Assembly (NCBI GenBank): GCA_013368315.1
Contig: JAACJM010000076.1
Location: 62,001-126,000 of the forward strand
Reading direction: 5' to 3'
Source: Tetrapyrgos nigripes
Lineage: Eukaryota; Basidiomycota; Agaricomycetes; Agaricales; Campanellaceae
DNA length: 64,000 bases
The notes beneath the pieces were generated by a model that saw nothing but the letters and a program-made list of their open reading frames with translations, did no database searches and was not told where the DNA came from. The first letter of the stretch is position 1, and each line of letters starts with the position of its first letter. Made by a program: the position numbers and the translations under genes. Shown here piece after piece: positions 33,642 to 46,500 of this stretch.

Positions 33642-36496
33642 TCACCTGATAAGTCTGTGACCGCCTCGTTCAGTAAAGATAAGAAGAGACAGGTATAGCC
33701 TACACCTACCTAACAGTTTGATCTTTAACCCAATTTCCGTCAAGGCCTGTACGAAACCAGCCGTTTCCTTGGAAGCGACATGCCCACCATCACGTCTCAG
33801 CATGTTCAAACCGTCCGTCCAATCTGCCCAACGGGAAGCATCAGGTGCTATCTGGTCTGCTAACGAACCCTCGTGGACACTGATCAAGGAGAACGATAGT
33901 GGTGAAGGGGCCTGCGGTGTGACAGGTGGAACATCAGTATAGTCTCGGAGGACGCCTGGAGGCGGTATTCCTGTCCCTGTCGCAATCTCACTGATTGCAG
34001 CGACTTCGATTCGGTCCGGAAGATCCTCCAAGCCATTGCGAACGGGAAACTTGATATTGCTGTCGATGTAGTAGAGGAATTTGAGACCATTATCCTGTCC
34101 GATGAAATCGTCAAAGAACAGCGGGAAGATATGGAAAGAACAACTGACTAGCCTCATGAATCTCCACGGTCGATCAGGTCTGCGAACAGGATCACGCGAA
34201 CCTTGCGAGGATTGTGGTAGGGCATTGACAAACCATGCACCTTGAAGCAAACATCGAATCCTTTGTTGACGGACAAATTCATAAGATTCCTTGTATATCG
34301 TTGCCCGCAGATTGCTGAAAAAAAGGAGTCAGCCCATTGCGAAGCTGATATGCAGGCATTGCTCACCGAACAGGTACTTTGCTCAAGAGATCATCTTCCA
34401 ACTCCAATTCTTTCATTTGTCTGTCTCTGACAGCTCTATACTCACACTCAAGGAAGTCGCGCTCGACTTCATGCCAAGAGCGGACGTTTTCGCTACGAAG
34501 GGCAACTTTGACCCTGTGAATACGTATTAAGACTTCTGTGCACGCAGTCAAAAATATGCGCTTACTGGCTTCGAATAAGGGCAGCCACTCTCGTAAAGTC
34601 ATCACGGGCTGCACCACTTTCACCCCACATCCGTATGAAGAACGTAGTTGCAAGTCCATGAACTTTGTTAAAGTCCAAGAAGAATGGCTGAAAAGTCGTG
34701 GAAGTAGAATCTGCAGATCAATGGTCAGCTCTTTGGTATCACTGGAACGAAGACGTCGTGCATACAGCCGGGTGCGAAAATAGCCCAATGGTCTGATAAG
34801 ATTTCTACGACTTCATTTGAAACCTTTGCTATGGGACATCTTCTTTCAGCGGGACGGCTGAGCTGCTCAAAAGCAACCTGTACAGAATGATGTTAGCAAA
34901 AGACGGGAAAATTACTAGCAGTATCGTTGAAGAACCTTTGAAAAGTCCGGGTCGCGTTGTACAAATGATCGCTGAGAAGATCATTAGGACGAGTTCCGAA
35001 GATACTTCAATTATCAAACTCACTAAACACTCTAATCCCAAAATCCCAACATCTGCAAACTCTGCGTCGATATCCTCTGTTTCGAAGCCTAATTTGCGCC
35101 ATTTGAGGATATCGCCATTCTCCAAGCTCTCTTTCTCCAGTCGACTAGTTGCCCATATCTGGTCCAAGATGGCAGCATGTTTAGGGTCATTCTGAGAATC
35201 GACCATCATAGTCTTTTTTCGATGTGTGACTCTCAGCATATTAGCTTGGAAATCAAGTATACATGATTGAAGATCCTCCATCATGGTATGTGAGGACATT
35301 AAACGCTAAGAACTATGATTAGGAATCTGTTTACTAGAGAGCTGAGACAACGCACGATGACTGCCCTGCGGACGTTAAGTCGTTCCACCTCTGTGATAAA
35401 CTCTTCCCATCTCAAGTCATTCGCATGAGTCAAAAGGGAGTTGATCAGCATCATGCTATACAACAGCGTTCGGTCAGATGTGTCAGAGCAAGTCGAATCG
35501 GAATGAAAGACGCACCTATGTTGGCACATTACTGTTTCTGCACTCCCTAAACGGCTGATAACTGTTTCCAATAGACCTTTTTCTTTCCTCATCTGCTCAA
35601 ATACGACTGCAAATCCATAGCGATAGACAGAGTCGGGAGGGATAACAGGTGCAGCTGTACTGGAACTGGCCTGGGGTCCAGGAGCATGTACAGGATCTGC
35701 TTCTACGAGCTTTTTCAAAATTACAGTAGCCGGACGACAGACGTTTATCAACGACTGGGGAGAAGATAGGATTTTGACGACTTTCAAGATGAAGTGCTCG
35801 TCTAGGGATGCCCAACCATAATCCAGCTCCATCAAATTCTGCATGGCAGTTAGAGCATACTAATTCCGAGACCTTTATGAGTATGATGCGGGAAAGAAGC
35901 GCTGAGCACTTACAGCCAAAGTATTGCCATGTGTTTCGTAAATAACATCCACCAATTCTGCGACTCCTCCACGACCTATGAATTCTTGTGCAAACTCTGG
36001 CTCCTGAAAGTCAAGCTCTCAGCAGAGTCCACTGGTCAAGATTGCACGCAAGTCGTACCCTGATGAACCTTTGCAACGAGAATAGCGTCAACCTAAGGGT
36101 CGCTGCATCTCGGACAGTGAGCTTTTCAGCAATATCTCTCCCTTCCCGTGCAGGCGCGTTTACAAGCCTAGGAAACACAAGTATGAATATGAATAGTGTA
36201 AAATCAGGGTACAATGCTCACTTGAGATTGGCTTTCGTCCTAATCTTCTTTCTCAAATTGTCGTTTGTGACCAACTCTTCCGACTCGTCTCTTAGGGCAT
36301 AATCAGACGGAGGTCCCTTTATTTTGAGGTTGACACAGAGCTGTCTGACCACATCAACCACCGTCAGCGTTGGATCTATTCGAGCGCGAACGGTGACTCC
36401 GTCGATTGTAGAGACATTGTTGGTAGGAACTAGACCGGGCTTTGATACAGGCACAGCAGTCGTTGTAGGAGGGCTAGTAGGAGCTGCCTCTGACAT
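33642..36496 (-). CDS. ELMO/CED-12 (Lmo1-like) Rac-activator partner
   Basis: Start at 36496 (MSEAAPTSPPTTTAV). After a Ras-binding-like N-terminus (VTVRARIDPTLTVVDVVRQLC) come armadillo-type helices (LRLTLFSLQRFI, FIGRGGVAELVDVIYETHGNTLAYALTAMQNLMEL). Next is the ELMO domain, WRKLGFETEDIDAEFADVGILGLECL and LATTFFLRMW, then a PH-like C-terminal domain (LLQGAWFVNALP, PWRFMRLVSCSFHIFPLFFDD, KFLYYIDSN, IEVAAISEIATG). This is the complete ELMO layout. Known role: ELMO pairs with DOCK-type exchange factors to activate Rac at the membrane; yeast Lmo1 works with Dck1 in mitophagy and stress signalling. Eight or more introns. The exact 3' end is uncertain: an intron could begin right after GLKIKLL near 33713. 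Confidence 0.87.
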
Positions 36497-38860
36497 GATA
36501 CAAGAGGTTTAAGGGAGGGTCCCAAGGTGTTGGAATTTGGCGTATATAGGACTAATGGCTACAGGAATATGAATTGTAGCTGGGAGTAGAATGGTGTTCG
36601 TCAGCTCCCTGAACGAAAACAAGAACAACATGCCACAAAAGAGAAGATAAACATGTGTTTTCGGGATAGTATGAAAACCCTTCATTCTACCTCGCATTCT
36701 CCCCAAGAAAAAGACGTTGATCTCACCAACTAGAAGTGTTACAGCAATAAATAAGAACCGAGAGCAACTAGAAAGGATTCATGTCAGACCATCAGAAAAC
36801 CAAGAGAGAGGAGAAAGAGTCAGAAAGAGCGAAAAATGACATCCAACGTAGACGAAAATTCGAATACTCAGACTGACGTGCAAATACTCGAAAAAATCAT
36901 CATAAAGGCACCCGACAGAGCGACGTAACTCACCTGGCAGAAAGAAAAGAGCGGAATGCTTGCTGGATGTCCTCTGCGATGAGATGGTAAATCTCAAAAA
37001 ACACGCACGGTCACGTGTCCTCGGTACCCGGTCCTTGGTTCCGTTGTTGAGGCCACTGATCTCAGTTCCAACTCAGTTCCCTTCTACAGGCAGCAACGTC
37101 GCTCTCTGTTGTCGTGAAGCCGCTTTTGCTGCGCTGTATTCATCCCTCTTCATCAATCTGGATACATTGAGCCCGAGTAGCAAATTGTTGAGCTGACCGG
37201 TTCGTCTTCCGAACTTGACTGAACTCATTCTTAGAAGAGCCCTTTTCTCTCGCAAAAAACGTCAGGCAAGGTCAGACGACTGTACGAGCTGTCTGAAATG
37301 TCCTCCAGACAAGGTGTCAATTTTTATTTGTGACGTTGTGGATCTTTCCGCCTCCTCAACTACTTGCCCTATACAGCAGTATGAAAGCTCAAGCTCTCAT
37401 GGCATGGGACTGCCAATCCACGCACCTGAGGAGCTGCGGATATGATGTCTGTACGTACATCCTGTCTTGCTCTCATACAAAGTAACCGACGTCGGCCTAC
37501 TAAGCATGTCATTTCCCGTCAGTCGATGTTGCTCATCTGTCTAAGAAAGGCCCGAAAATCAAGCACACTTCTTGCGTCCTACTTACGGAAAGACCCTGAA
37601 GCCGCGAAGTTGTACAGTGTAATGCATCTTTTAGGTATCATGTGTTTCCTTTGCACTGGCAGGAAAACCCTTTTGCAATGAACCCCTCAATCTGGATTCG
37701 TTCATCAGTATTATCAGGCCCTTTTAGGATCGGGCCTGCAGGGACAAAAAAAATACTGACTCAACTTCCGAATTATCAGGAATTTGTCAAATCTGGATCT
37801 ACCGTATTTTGGTGGCGTCTATGTTTCTGGGGCATTTTTTAAAAACAGTCCGGTAAGTAGGACGCTTTCCGTTCAATACTGGGAGCTGATGCGCTGTTTG
37901 CAAGATGCCGATAATGAGCAAAGACGCCTCCAGTACTGGTGAAACGATTCATAATATGCCAGGTTCCTCATCTGAGCTCATCTGCCGAGTGCTTGCAAGG
38001 ATGTCGCTGTCTACTACAAGTGCACGACAGATAGGGATAGGAACTACTACGGAGATTGCGCACCGAGAAAAATGATGAATAAAACTTTGGCAGATATCGC
38101 ATATCAAGTACCGAATCGGTCCTGCTCCAATCTCTGCAAGTCGGTTCAGAATGACTATCAAGTCAGCAGCAAATCAAGTCACCAGCGCGACTTGTCATCC
38201 ACGATGGTTCCTAGATATCTTCATCTCTTGGCTGCTATGAAATAATATCGCGGAAGGATTTTAAAACTGGAGACCCATAACGCATTGACGCCCCATATCC
38301 TTCAAGGCGAGTATTCATTTTCATTCTTTTACATGCTCATTGGATAGTCATCGTGCAGGATCGGTTAGGCACCGGTTACTTGTGGCGAAAATATATAGTA
38401 TTTACATCTAAAACGCAGGACATGTTACTCTATGTATTGTGTACTTTGAGCAATCACCTGCCCCATGTTATTCAACGCGAATTCAACGCGTCGTCCAATG
38501 CGGGAGCTTATGAACTACTGGTGACGAATTCCGACAAGATTTTGCGGGACCTGCGGTCTACAAATACATCATGCGGATAAGAAAATACATTCTCTTTGAC
38601 AGGGACAAGCAGCACGCAAACCTCAGGTTTTTCGATCGAATTTATTTGCATCTCGCTTTGCTTCTCCCTCGACGATGTCGGAATATTATCAAGCACGATC
38701 CGAGTGTTTTCCTGAACACTTCCTCGTTGCTCAAGCGCTCAAGGTCCGGAGAGTAATTTGTTACTGTAATACAGTGAAGTATGTTGTAGTGGAGTTAGTC
38801 GCACGTTCTTCACGCATATTTTCTGAATCCGTAGTCAGATCGAGAACATCTGGTCTCAGA
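36497..38860. other. Gene-poor interval
   Basis: About 2.4 kb between the divergent ELMO-like and disordered-protein genes. The first 500 bp is presumably the ELMO promoter. The rest contains short broken protein-like stretches on both strands (for example around 37500-37680 and 37900-38580) that I could not place in a family. One clean short minus-strand ORF is listed separately. No transposon ends or RNA genes are seen. Confidence 0.45.
37073..37228 (-). CDS. Possible small protein (51 aa), unrecognised
   Basis: A minus-strand ORF from ATG 37228 to TGA 37073 reads MSSVKFGRRTGQLNNLLLGLN, then a Lys/Ala-rich helix-like tail ending LLPVEGN. The composition is protein-like and it has an ATG, but its length is within chance expectation and no neighbour supports it. 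It might instead be an exon relic. Confidence 0.25.
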   Translation of the reverse strand: MSSVKFGRRTGQLNNLLLGLNVSRLMKRDEYSAAKAASRQQRATLLPVEGN

Positions 38861-41048
38861 ATGTCTACGACGTCTGACGGTAATCGAAAGAAGGCAAAAA
38901 GAAGGCGCGACGCGGTAAGGAGAAGAAAGGATCATGTGACACGCCTTGGGCGTCGCGTTCCGCAACGAGCACGCTCTGCAAACCGTCAACAATGGTGTCG
39001 GCAAGCGATTCTCCCCAGCTCAGCGCCGGAGACACCGAGTACAACTTGCTTACCGAGTCCTTCTCTTTTGAAACCCTTTCAACAGCCTCGCTAGAATCTA
39101 TTCCGCCTTTCCCTTCTGCCCATCTCGTCAATGTCAAGCACACGTCTACCCTCATTTTCCATTGTCAGGAACTCAGTCCAATATCAAAAACAACAACAAC
39201 TATTCCTACTCCTCCACGCCTAAAATCTATGTTGAAAGAGAATCTATCTATTCGCCGATGGACGGTGCGTGCCTCGGTTGTGGCTCCTCGTCGCGTCTGA
39301 CTTGTTTGCGTTAGGAAAGTCTTCCCAATGTCGATGCTCCCGGCCATACTCCATGGGGAGAAATAGAAGACAAACACATCGTGACCTGGATTCCGGAAGG
39401 TTCGATGTATTCATCAGAGGAGTTTCAGGAAGCACTGGCAAGCGCTCGACGCCGAGGCACCGATAATACGTCCTCGCCCTCTCCATTCCAACCCAAATCT
39501 CGCCGGTCTTCCTCTTACCGTGACGCTCTCGTCTTTGAGCGTGAGATCACTCTTAAATCCGAAGGCAAAACCAAACGCTGGTCGGTACAAGTCCCCGCCA
39601 ATTCCATGAACCCGGAAATGGTAGACGTGATGCTAGAACTGCGTAATCTCAATTCGTTCTTCAAGGAGTCGGAAGAGGACCAGCTGGGATCTGACGACGA
39701 AGTGAAGGTGGATCCACCTGCAATTATGGTCTCCAATTCTCACTTTGCTATGCCCGTTTCCTTGGAGTCAGCAGCAAGTCTGAATATCGCGTCCCCTCAA
39801 CTCCCGCAAACCCTGGCTGTGCGTCGAGGCAAACAAAGCCTTCCCAGCCTGAAGTTGCAAGATCCAGTTGAAAAAGATCCTTACCCCAGTATCCCAACTG
39901 CCTTTCGTGGTTCACCGTCTTCTTATTCGCCTACTTTTGCACTGGCGAGCGGCAATAGATCTCCCATGAGCCTTCAGGAGATGATCGACTCTTTGAGATC
40001 TCAATGTGCTTCTCTGCAAGTGAAGCCGGGACCGGATGTGATTGAAGGACCTGGTCAGCTCGAACCCGAAAAGTCCGCGCGAGAGGTAGATGAGTGGGCG
40101 TTTGCTCATAATTTACTTCATCGATATCGCCAGGTTACGGAAGGGCACCCAGAAGAGAAAGCCGCTCCGTCCACTGACAGTGTGAAAGCACCCCAAGAAG
40201 CGATCATCTGCCATACCGAGCAAGAGAGCCAGGCGGAACCTCCTGCCAGTGGCTCACCTCCGCTTTCCCAGCCAGGGACCCCGAAATCCACCGCTTCTCT
40301 ATCATCATCTCTACGAGCCTCCATTCCCTTATCCAATCCTACCACGCCTTCTCCTCGTAGTATTCTAAAGCGTTGCAAGAGTGTTCGTTTCGCGGAATCT
40401 CCTCTGGAACTCGAGGCCGACACGCCTTCGTCACCTCCGCAGAAGCAGCCTGCACGTACTTTCCGCCATAACTCGCTTGGTACATCCACTCAATCTACGA
40501 AACCTATTCAACGTTCTTCGCCTCTGCGTCATACATACACTCTCCAATGCAATGTCATACCTCCTTCTTCAAAGTCTTTAGTGATAGCAGCACCGTCCCT
40601 GCGTTCTGCCGGCCGGCAAAAACCCTCAAACGCTCTGCGTCCCCCTGTGGTGGCAACTCTGCCTTCTACCCTTCCCAAGCCGAGAGCAATGAGTTACAAT
40701 ACTTCTACCAAAGCTTCCACTCCTCCAAGAAAGCCTAGATCTAGATCCACTCCGCCACTCTCTCCCCCGAAAGCAGCTCCTCCGAGAGTCCAGAAATCTG
40801 GTTCCCAGCCGCCCTCTTCAGGGAAGCATCAGCGGCGTTCTGAAGTGGTGGGTTCCCGAGCTGAAGCTGTTTTGCCGACTGGGAAGGAAAATGTCATGAA
40901 GGGAAAGCCTGCATCCAGGACTCCTCTACAGTCTCGACACACGCTTGATGAATCTGCCATGAAGACCCGGAACAGTGTGCTGTCTTCTGATGGACAGAAG
41001 CATCGTATGCCCGTGCCCTTGCGGAACATTTTCACCAAGTTCAAGTGA
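38861..41048 (+). CDS. Disordered protein with SILK and RVxF phosphatase-1 docking motifs
   Basis: Exon 1 (38861-38914) MSTTSDGNRKKAKRRRDA joins across an intron ending CCCCAG to LSAGDTEYNLLTESFSFETLS; a second intron (about 39263-39314) joins ENLSIRRWT to ESLPNVDAPGHTPWGEIEDKH. The main exon starts HIVTWIPEGSMYSSEEFQEAL and continues as a Ser/Pro-rich chain with a few structured patches (KRWSVQVPANSMNPEMVDVMLELRNLN; MSLQEMIDSLRSQCASL; VDEWAFAHNLLHRYRQV). At 40359-40391 it reads SILKRCKSVRFAES: a SILK motif directly followed by KSVRF, which fits RVxF. Both are classical docking motifs of protein phosphatase 1, so it may be a PP1 regulator (inference). The C-terminus ends RNIFTKFK. The family is not recognised. 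Confidence 0.7.
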
Positions 41049-41327
41049 TCGTTGGGGAAGGGATCGAATTACAGGTATTTGGAATGGGAAGTGTATTTCT
41101 GTTGAGACAGACGTAGAGCATGTACTACACGATGTCTACAACCAAAATTTCAAAACTACAATGATACCTGATATGCAGGACGGCCAGATCCGCTACTACT
41201 GTTTAAATTGTCCGTCCAGAATTCTCAAATACATTTCCTGAGCTGTACTTAGATACATGCCGAAATCAAGTATGATACAAAGCCGTGTATAGTTATGTCC
41301 TCGCTCATTATCTTACAGTTGTTGCCA
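41049..41327. other. Convergent 3' spacer
   Basis: 279 bp between the stops of the disordered PP1-docking protein gene and the SAF1-like gene, with nothing else visible. Confidence 0.4.
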
Positions 41328-43566
41328 TTACAAACCTCGTCCCCTAGGCATTGCCCTCCCGGCATATCCCACTCGAAAGACGGAAGCCCCACGACCGAGG
41401 CCAAAGCCTCCAGCATGATTGATAAACGGCAACCTATGTCCACTTCCACGTCCTAGTGCAGGCTGAGAAGTTTCCAGTTCTACTTCGATATCACTATCCT
41501 CGTCGTTCTCGTTGGGCTGGAAAGGAAGAGTTGATCAGTTCGCCTCTTGTCATAGACCAATCTCCAGGCTCACCTCTAAATCAATCACCAGCGCACCCGT
41601 GTGCCATCCGGCAGCAGCAGCACCAATACAGAACCTATCCTTGGGTTTCTTCCTATGATGATCGAATCGTACAGCGGTAGGTTCTTGGACTTCAGGCGGA
41701 GTGCCAAGGTTTAGGTCCAGAGCCCTTTGGCGATGTTCTTCGGTTGGGAAACCCCCGGGAGTACCAACTGGGATATCTGCTGGGTCACCCAAACCTAGAG
41801 CTCCTCTGGAATAGGCACCCCAGGTCAGTAATTTCCCTGTAGCTGTGAGAGCACAGTAGTGGTAGTCCCCGACTACGACCGAAATGACAGACTTGTTCTG
41901 AAGAGCAGGGATAATAGTTGGTGCAGACTCTGGTGTAGAATTTACGTCACCCATGAGGACTACTGAGTTAGAACCCGTTGAATATGCGAAGAATTTGAGG
42001 TAATGAGCAGATATCTGCGGGATAAATCAGCAAGAGGTAGCGACACCTTTTCGAGAGGATGGTTTACATGAGTAATCTTCATCCTTTCCGGGGCCGCAAT
42101 TTTGCCTTTGGAAAACGTAGGATGTACCCGGACTCTGTTGGCTTCGCTGAAATTTGGAAGCTATAAAAGGTCAAAAAGATGAAAAGATTGACCGGAAACG
42201 CCTCCTACGTATTGCCAGCTTCCTTGTGGCGCTGTTCCCTCATTGGCGAGCGAGTCGAACATCAATACATGGCCGTGATTGGTCAAAGCAATCAAATGAT
42301 TGTCAAATCCGGCTATTTGCATGATTTGAGTGTGCTTGTAGCCTTTGGCATCATCGCTTGTAGATAGGTCGGGAAGGGATGGTATCGGTGGTAACAGGTA
42401 GGGGTCCAGTGCAAGATCCCAGCAGACGCATGGAATAACACCGTCATTCGTTGCTTTCTGCTTGTCCCCTTCTTGATCCATGGAAGTCATTTTGTCCCGA
42501 ACCAGAGTCTCCATTCGCCCCGAGAAAGGCCACCAAATGAAGACATCACCCGACTTGGTGAGTACTGATGAAAACATCCAGCCACACTCGACCTGAATTG
42601 GAATCAAATCAGGGTTTGAACTTAATCTCTGCGTTGATAGACGGAAAGGACGGCCCCAATTCATGAAAGTCCAAATGGAGTTTGTGGAATCCATGGTCGA
42701 GCTGTGTATTCTTCCGCAACTGCGGGAAATGAGTCTGGGATCATTTGGATATCAACGAATGCAAGACGTTTCACCTGATACTGCGTGTACGGGAAGGCAA
42801 TTGCAACCTCAACGGAGTATTGGTAGATTTGGCGGATTCAGAAAACCCATCGCTCGTGAGAGCATGACTTGTTCCGTCCAACGTCCCTAAAAAGATTGTG
42901 AGACGTAAACAGCTGGTATTCTGAAAGACCGTACCCCAAACGTGTATTTGACCTTCTGAATCCAGTGCATGGAAGGACCTTCATATGCAGGCAGTCAGTT
43001 CCCAGTAGACCACCATTCTGACATCAAGGTACTCACATTCCTCCCGCCACTAAGCTTACAATACGTGAGTTCGGAATTTGGAGTTGAATGGGATAAGGAA
43101 CGTCGCGAAGAGTCGTCTGAGGCCTTCTGGATAAACCTAGCCGCCCGTCCTTTGGTTCCCTAGAGAACTCTTCTTCAATACCTCCTTGATCGTCGATTGG
43201 TAGGAAGCGTAACTAACCCCCAAATAAACACTGTATAATCATGTAGGTCACTAAGAGGGAAGCATTCTATGACACCTGACTCACCTCTAGGTTTCGACAG
43301 ACGCTGATATATGAATTTCCACCCACTGGTTCTGGCTGTCTGTGCCCCGGAGAAGTTGAAGTCATCTTGCAGCTTTCTCTTCCAAAACGTCTCGTCAGAG
43401 CACAAGGTTGCGAAAAACTGTTCTGCGAGTTTATTCATCGATGCTGTCTATGCAGTTTTGAGTATACCTTGTTTGTCACCGTCAACTGCAAGAGATCAGG
43501 AATGGGAAGCTGAGGCAGCAGATGATCAAGGAAAACTTCCACAGGGATATCGGTTATGGGCAACAT
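41328..43566 (-). CDS. SAF1-like F-box protein with RCC1 repeats
   Basis: Start at 43566: MLPITDIPVEVFLDHLLPQLP, an F-box, continuing LQLTVTNK and, after an intron, FFATLCSDETFWKRKLQDDF. The remainder is an RCC1-like propeller: ECGWMFSSVLTKSGDVFIWWPFSG, IAGFDNHLIALTNHGHVLMFDS, VVGDYHYCALTATGKLLTWGAYSRGALGLGD and AAAAGWHTGALVIDLE. A Gly/Arg-rich tail (RAMPRGRGL) ends at the TAA 41328-41330. F-box plus RCC1 repeats is the layout of yeast SCF-associated factor 1, which directs the adenine deaminase Aah1 to degradation when cells enter quiescence. Orthology of the target is not shown here. Several introns of about 50 nt were inferred between the ORF pieces; their exact borders are approximate. 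Confidence 0.88.
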
Positions 43567-46500
43567 TCTAAGACAGTTTGAGGTCTGGAGTGGATATGGT
43601 ACTGTTCAAGCTGGTCACTGTCACTGGCTGCGCTAAGCACATGGTGACATCATCGCTGATTACAATTTCTCACGCCTCAAAATCAACATAGCAACCTCCA
43701 TCCTCAGCAGACATTCTTTTTGTAAAAGCATCGCGAGGTAACTTCTGGAACACCATCATTTACAGCGGTATACATCTGATCTACAGGCTCTCCAGTCTCC
43801 CAGAATCAAAATTTTCAACCGGTTCTGGGATCTCTAAAATAACTTCTTCCACGCCTCCATCTTCCCAACATCTTCCCCAGAATCTCAAATTCCCTTTCGG
43901 CTGTGACCTTGAGGCACTACGGGCAATATATGGAATATTACCACCATTCACTTGTAGCCGACAGTCGGGAGAGAGTGGGTGTCATCATGTGCTGGGCATT
44001 GGAAAAATACACTTTTTCTTGTCACTTTCTCGTATGTAATCCCGACGGAGATGGTACGCGGTACGCATGCCACAAGCACAAGACAAAGGTAGTGTTTTTG
44101 TAGTCTCTCGGTCTCTCGGTGTCTCCTGTCTCACTCGGTTATTCTCGAGCTGGAATCCATCTCAAGGTTCTAGACATACATGCTTGAGTTCTTCATTCCC
44201 TCATTATGTCGCGGTTCTTCAGCCTTCTGGCTTTGTGTGCACCCTTCTGGATAAAAGAGAGGGTTTTTTGTCCGAATACAATACATATTCATTCATCTGT
44301 GATCCTTCAGACCCGTCGGATCCCGCTCAGCGCGACTATACAGTTCGGAGTCAGCGACTTACCCCCATCCTTGCAGATCCCCTTTACCACCAGGTAACCA
44401 AGGCGCTGGCTCTCCTTCTCGACGTCAAGGCTGTCTCAACAGAATACCCGCGATAAAGTTATGCTCTATGACAGACCTACTCGTATTTTTGTTTCCGGTC
44501 CTTTGAATCTCCGGGAGAAAACCACCTCAAGTTCGAGGGTTTGATCGCTATGGAGATAGAGATTTCATCATTTTATGAACATTATCCCTTTCGTCCCCGC
44601 CAGCTTTCAGCCTCAGGCTACAGCCTCACAGAGTCGGCACATACTGACCCATGAGTCATAATATCTACTTATCGGTCATGATTTATCCATATCCAGGTCC
44701 GGGAAATTCTCTGCATGGGAAAAACCAGAGTTACTGTCAGAGCCATGAACTCTATCGGCGATCGTTCCATTGTTGCACAGACAACAATCCTGAATTCATC
44801 ATTGCGCAGGGGACGATTTGCAGTACTTCTCATAACTTCTCATGACGCCCTTTTTCTTGCAAGTAGTGTCAAGTGCTCCAATAGAGTATAGTCACATTGC
44901 TTCCAAGATTTTCGCTGATGATTATTTTTATCCGGCTTCAAGCTTCGACGGTCAAGAATACGGTCCAGTGCGAATTGCGCTGGATAAACCTGGATAATAC
45001 CTCAACGCTTAGAGCTCATTTTCCTCGCTCTCTTTCCAAATGGATACGAAGAATCACCGGATCGCAGGGTCTAGTCGGGAAGCCACGGAAATAGATCTTG
45101 CGTATCCGGATCCCTCATCATATTCTGGACGATTATCTGTACTTGTACACTTTGCGCTCGTATAAAGTTCATATGCTGTCGCAGATATTCGGCACATACT
45201 CATGTGAGTAAAATTTCTATGGAACTAATACTATCTATCTCACTTTGAAGGCTTCCAGGTTTTTGAGTGGGCCAACTTGAGATGTACTTGGTGAGAGCTT
45301 CTCTGTGATGTTCCGAATGAATCACTAATACAATGATTCTATGGTCACTATCACCGCACGACGAAGCGGCAGCAGTCCTTGTTTAAGGAGACTGTATTGC
45401 TAACTGTCAAGAAGGACGCCTATTCTTGATTACAGGATTATGCGACTTGCAAAATTTGCCGTTCGTGAAGCTAGGCACGGGAGTTGAAGTACTTGTGTAT
45501 GTATATCACGTCTTCATCTCCAGTTCTCCAGGTTATCGATGATCAAACTCAAGACATCTTCGGAAGTGACGCTGGGTCGCGTGGATACTTTTGCTGTTGC
45601 CACGAGTCTCAACACGAGTCTCTCTACCATCATCCACTCCCTACGTTCCTGTTGATCTCGGTATCTGGGGGTGAATCATCTTTCGGATCTATCCCAACGG
45701 CTGTGAGCTCCGTAAAATAAATGTCTCGGTCAACGGTCCCCGGAACGCCTTACACACGCGTCGAGCAACTGCAAAAAAAGAACCAATCTCTGCTTTGCGC
45801 ACTACATGTCACAAGGTGTCCTGCTTGTCCACCCCCGACTCAAGCCGGATCATGAATCTCCGATCTTTCCAAGCACAGTCCTCTGTCTGTGAGAGTGCGC
45901 TCGCTGCATCTTTCATTTCTGGAATTTTCTTACCTGACACCGACACTGATTGGCAGATATGTGGCCTGAGGTTTCTCAGTGGCTCATCTGTATGCCTTCA
46001 CGTCTTACGATATTCACCCTGGATCGTGCATGCCAGCACTAGTTTTCTTCAGAATTGACCTCAGCGAACTCACTTTGAATTGTTTTCACTGAGACCCCAT
46101 GAGGCTGATGGCATTACTACCTTTTCAACATGAACTTTAGCGCTGACTTGCGATTCGATTGTCACCTGTATTGTTTTCGGAAATGGCCTACCTTGGGTGT
46201 ACACGAGAGAGATTGAAGTGGGTTATGGGGAAGGTCAGCTGAATTACAATATGTTCATCTCCTTCATCTCTGCAGGGAAATTGATATGACCTTTTTAAGC
46301 TTCCAGGGCCTTCTTTTTTCCAAACGGATCAAGAATATGAACGATGTGAGAGGCAACTTTGAATTCTTCTCAATCTGAACAAGGGTCCTCAGGGTATTTC
46401 CGTTTTCGAGTTTTTAACAGAAGCTGACCAGACCAGTCATGGCCGCAACCTCCGGTACCGTCGCCCAACACGCGGCGGCCGTCAAGGCTTCAATCGCCAC

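Noticed and set aside
37860..38700. Possible NACHT-type P-loop NTPase relic
   Set aside because: A few words such as ADIAYQ recall mushroom NACHT proteins, but no P-loop or other block could be found, so the similarity may be chance.
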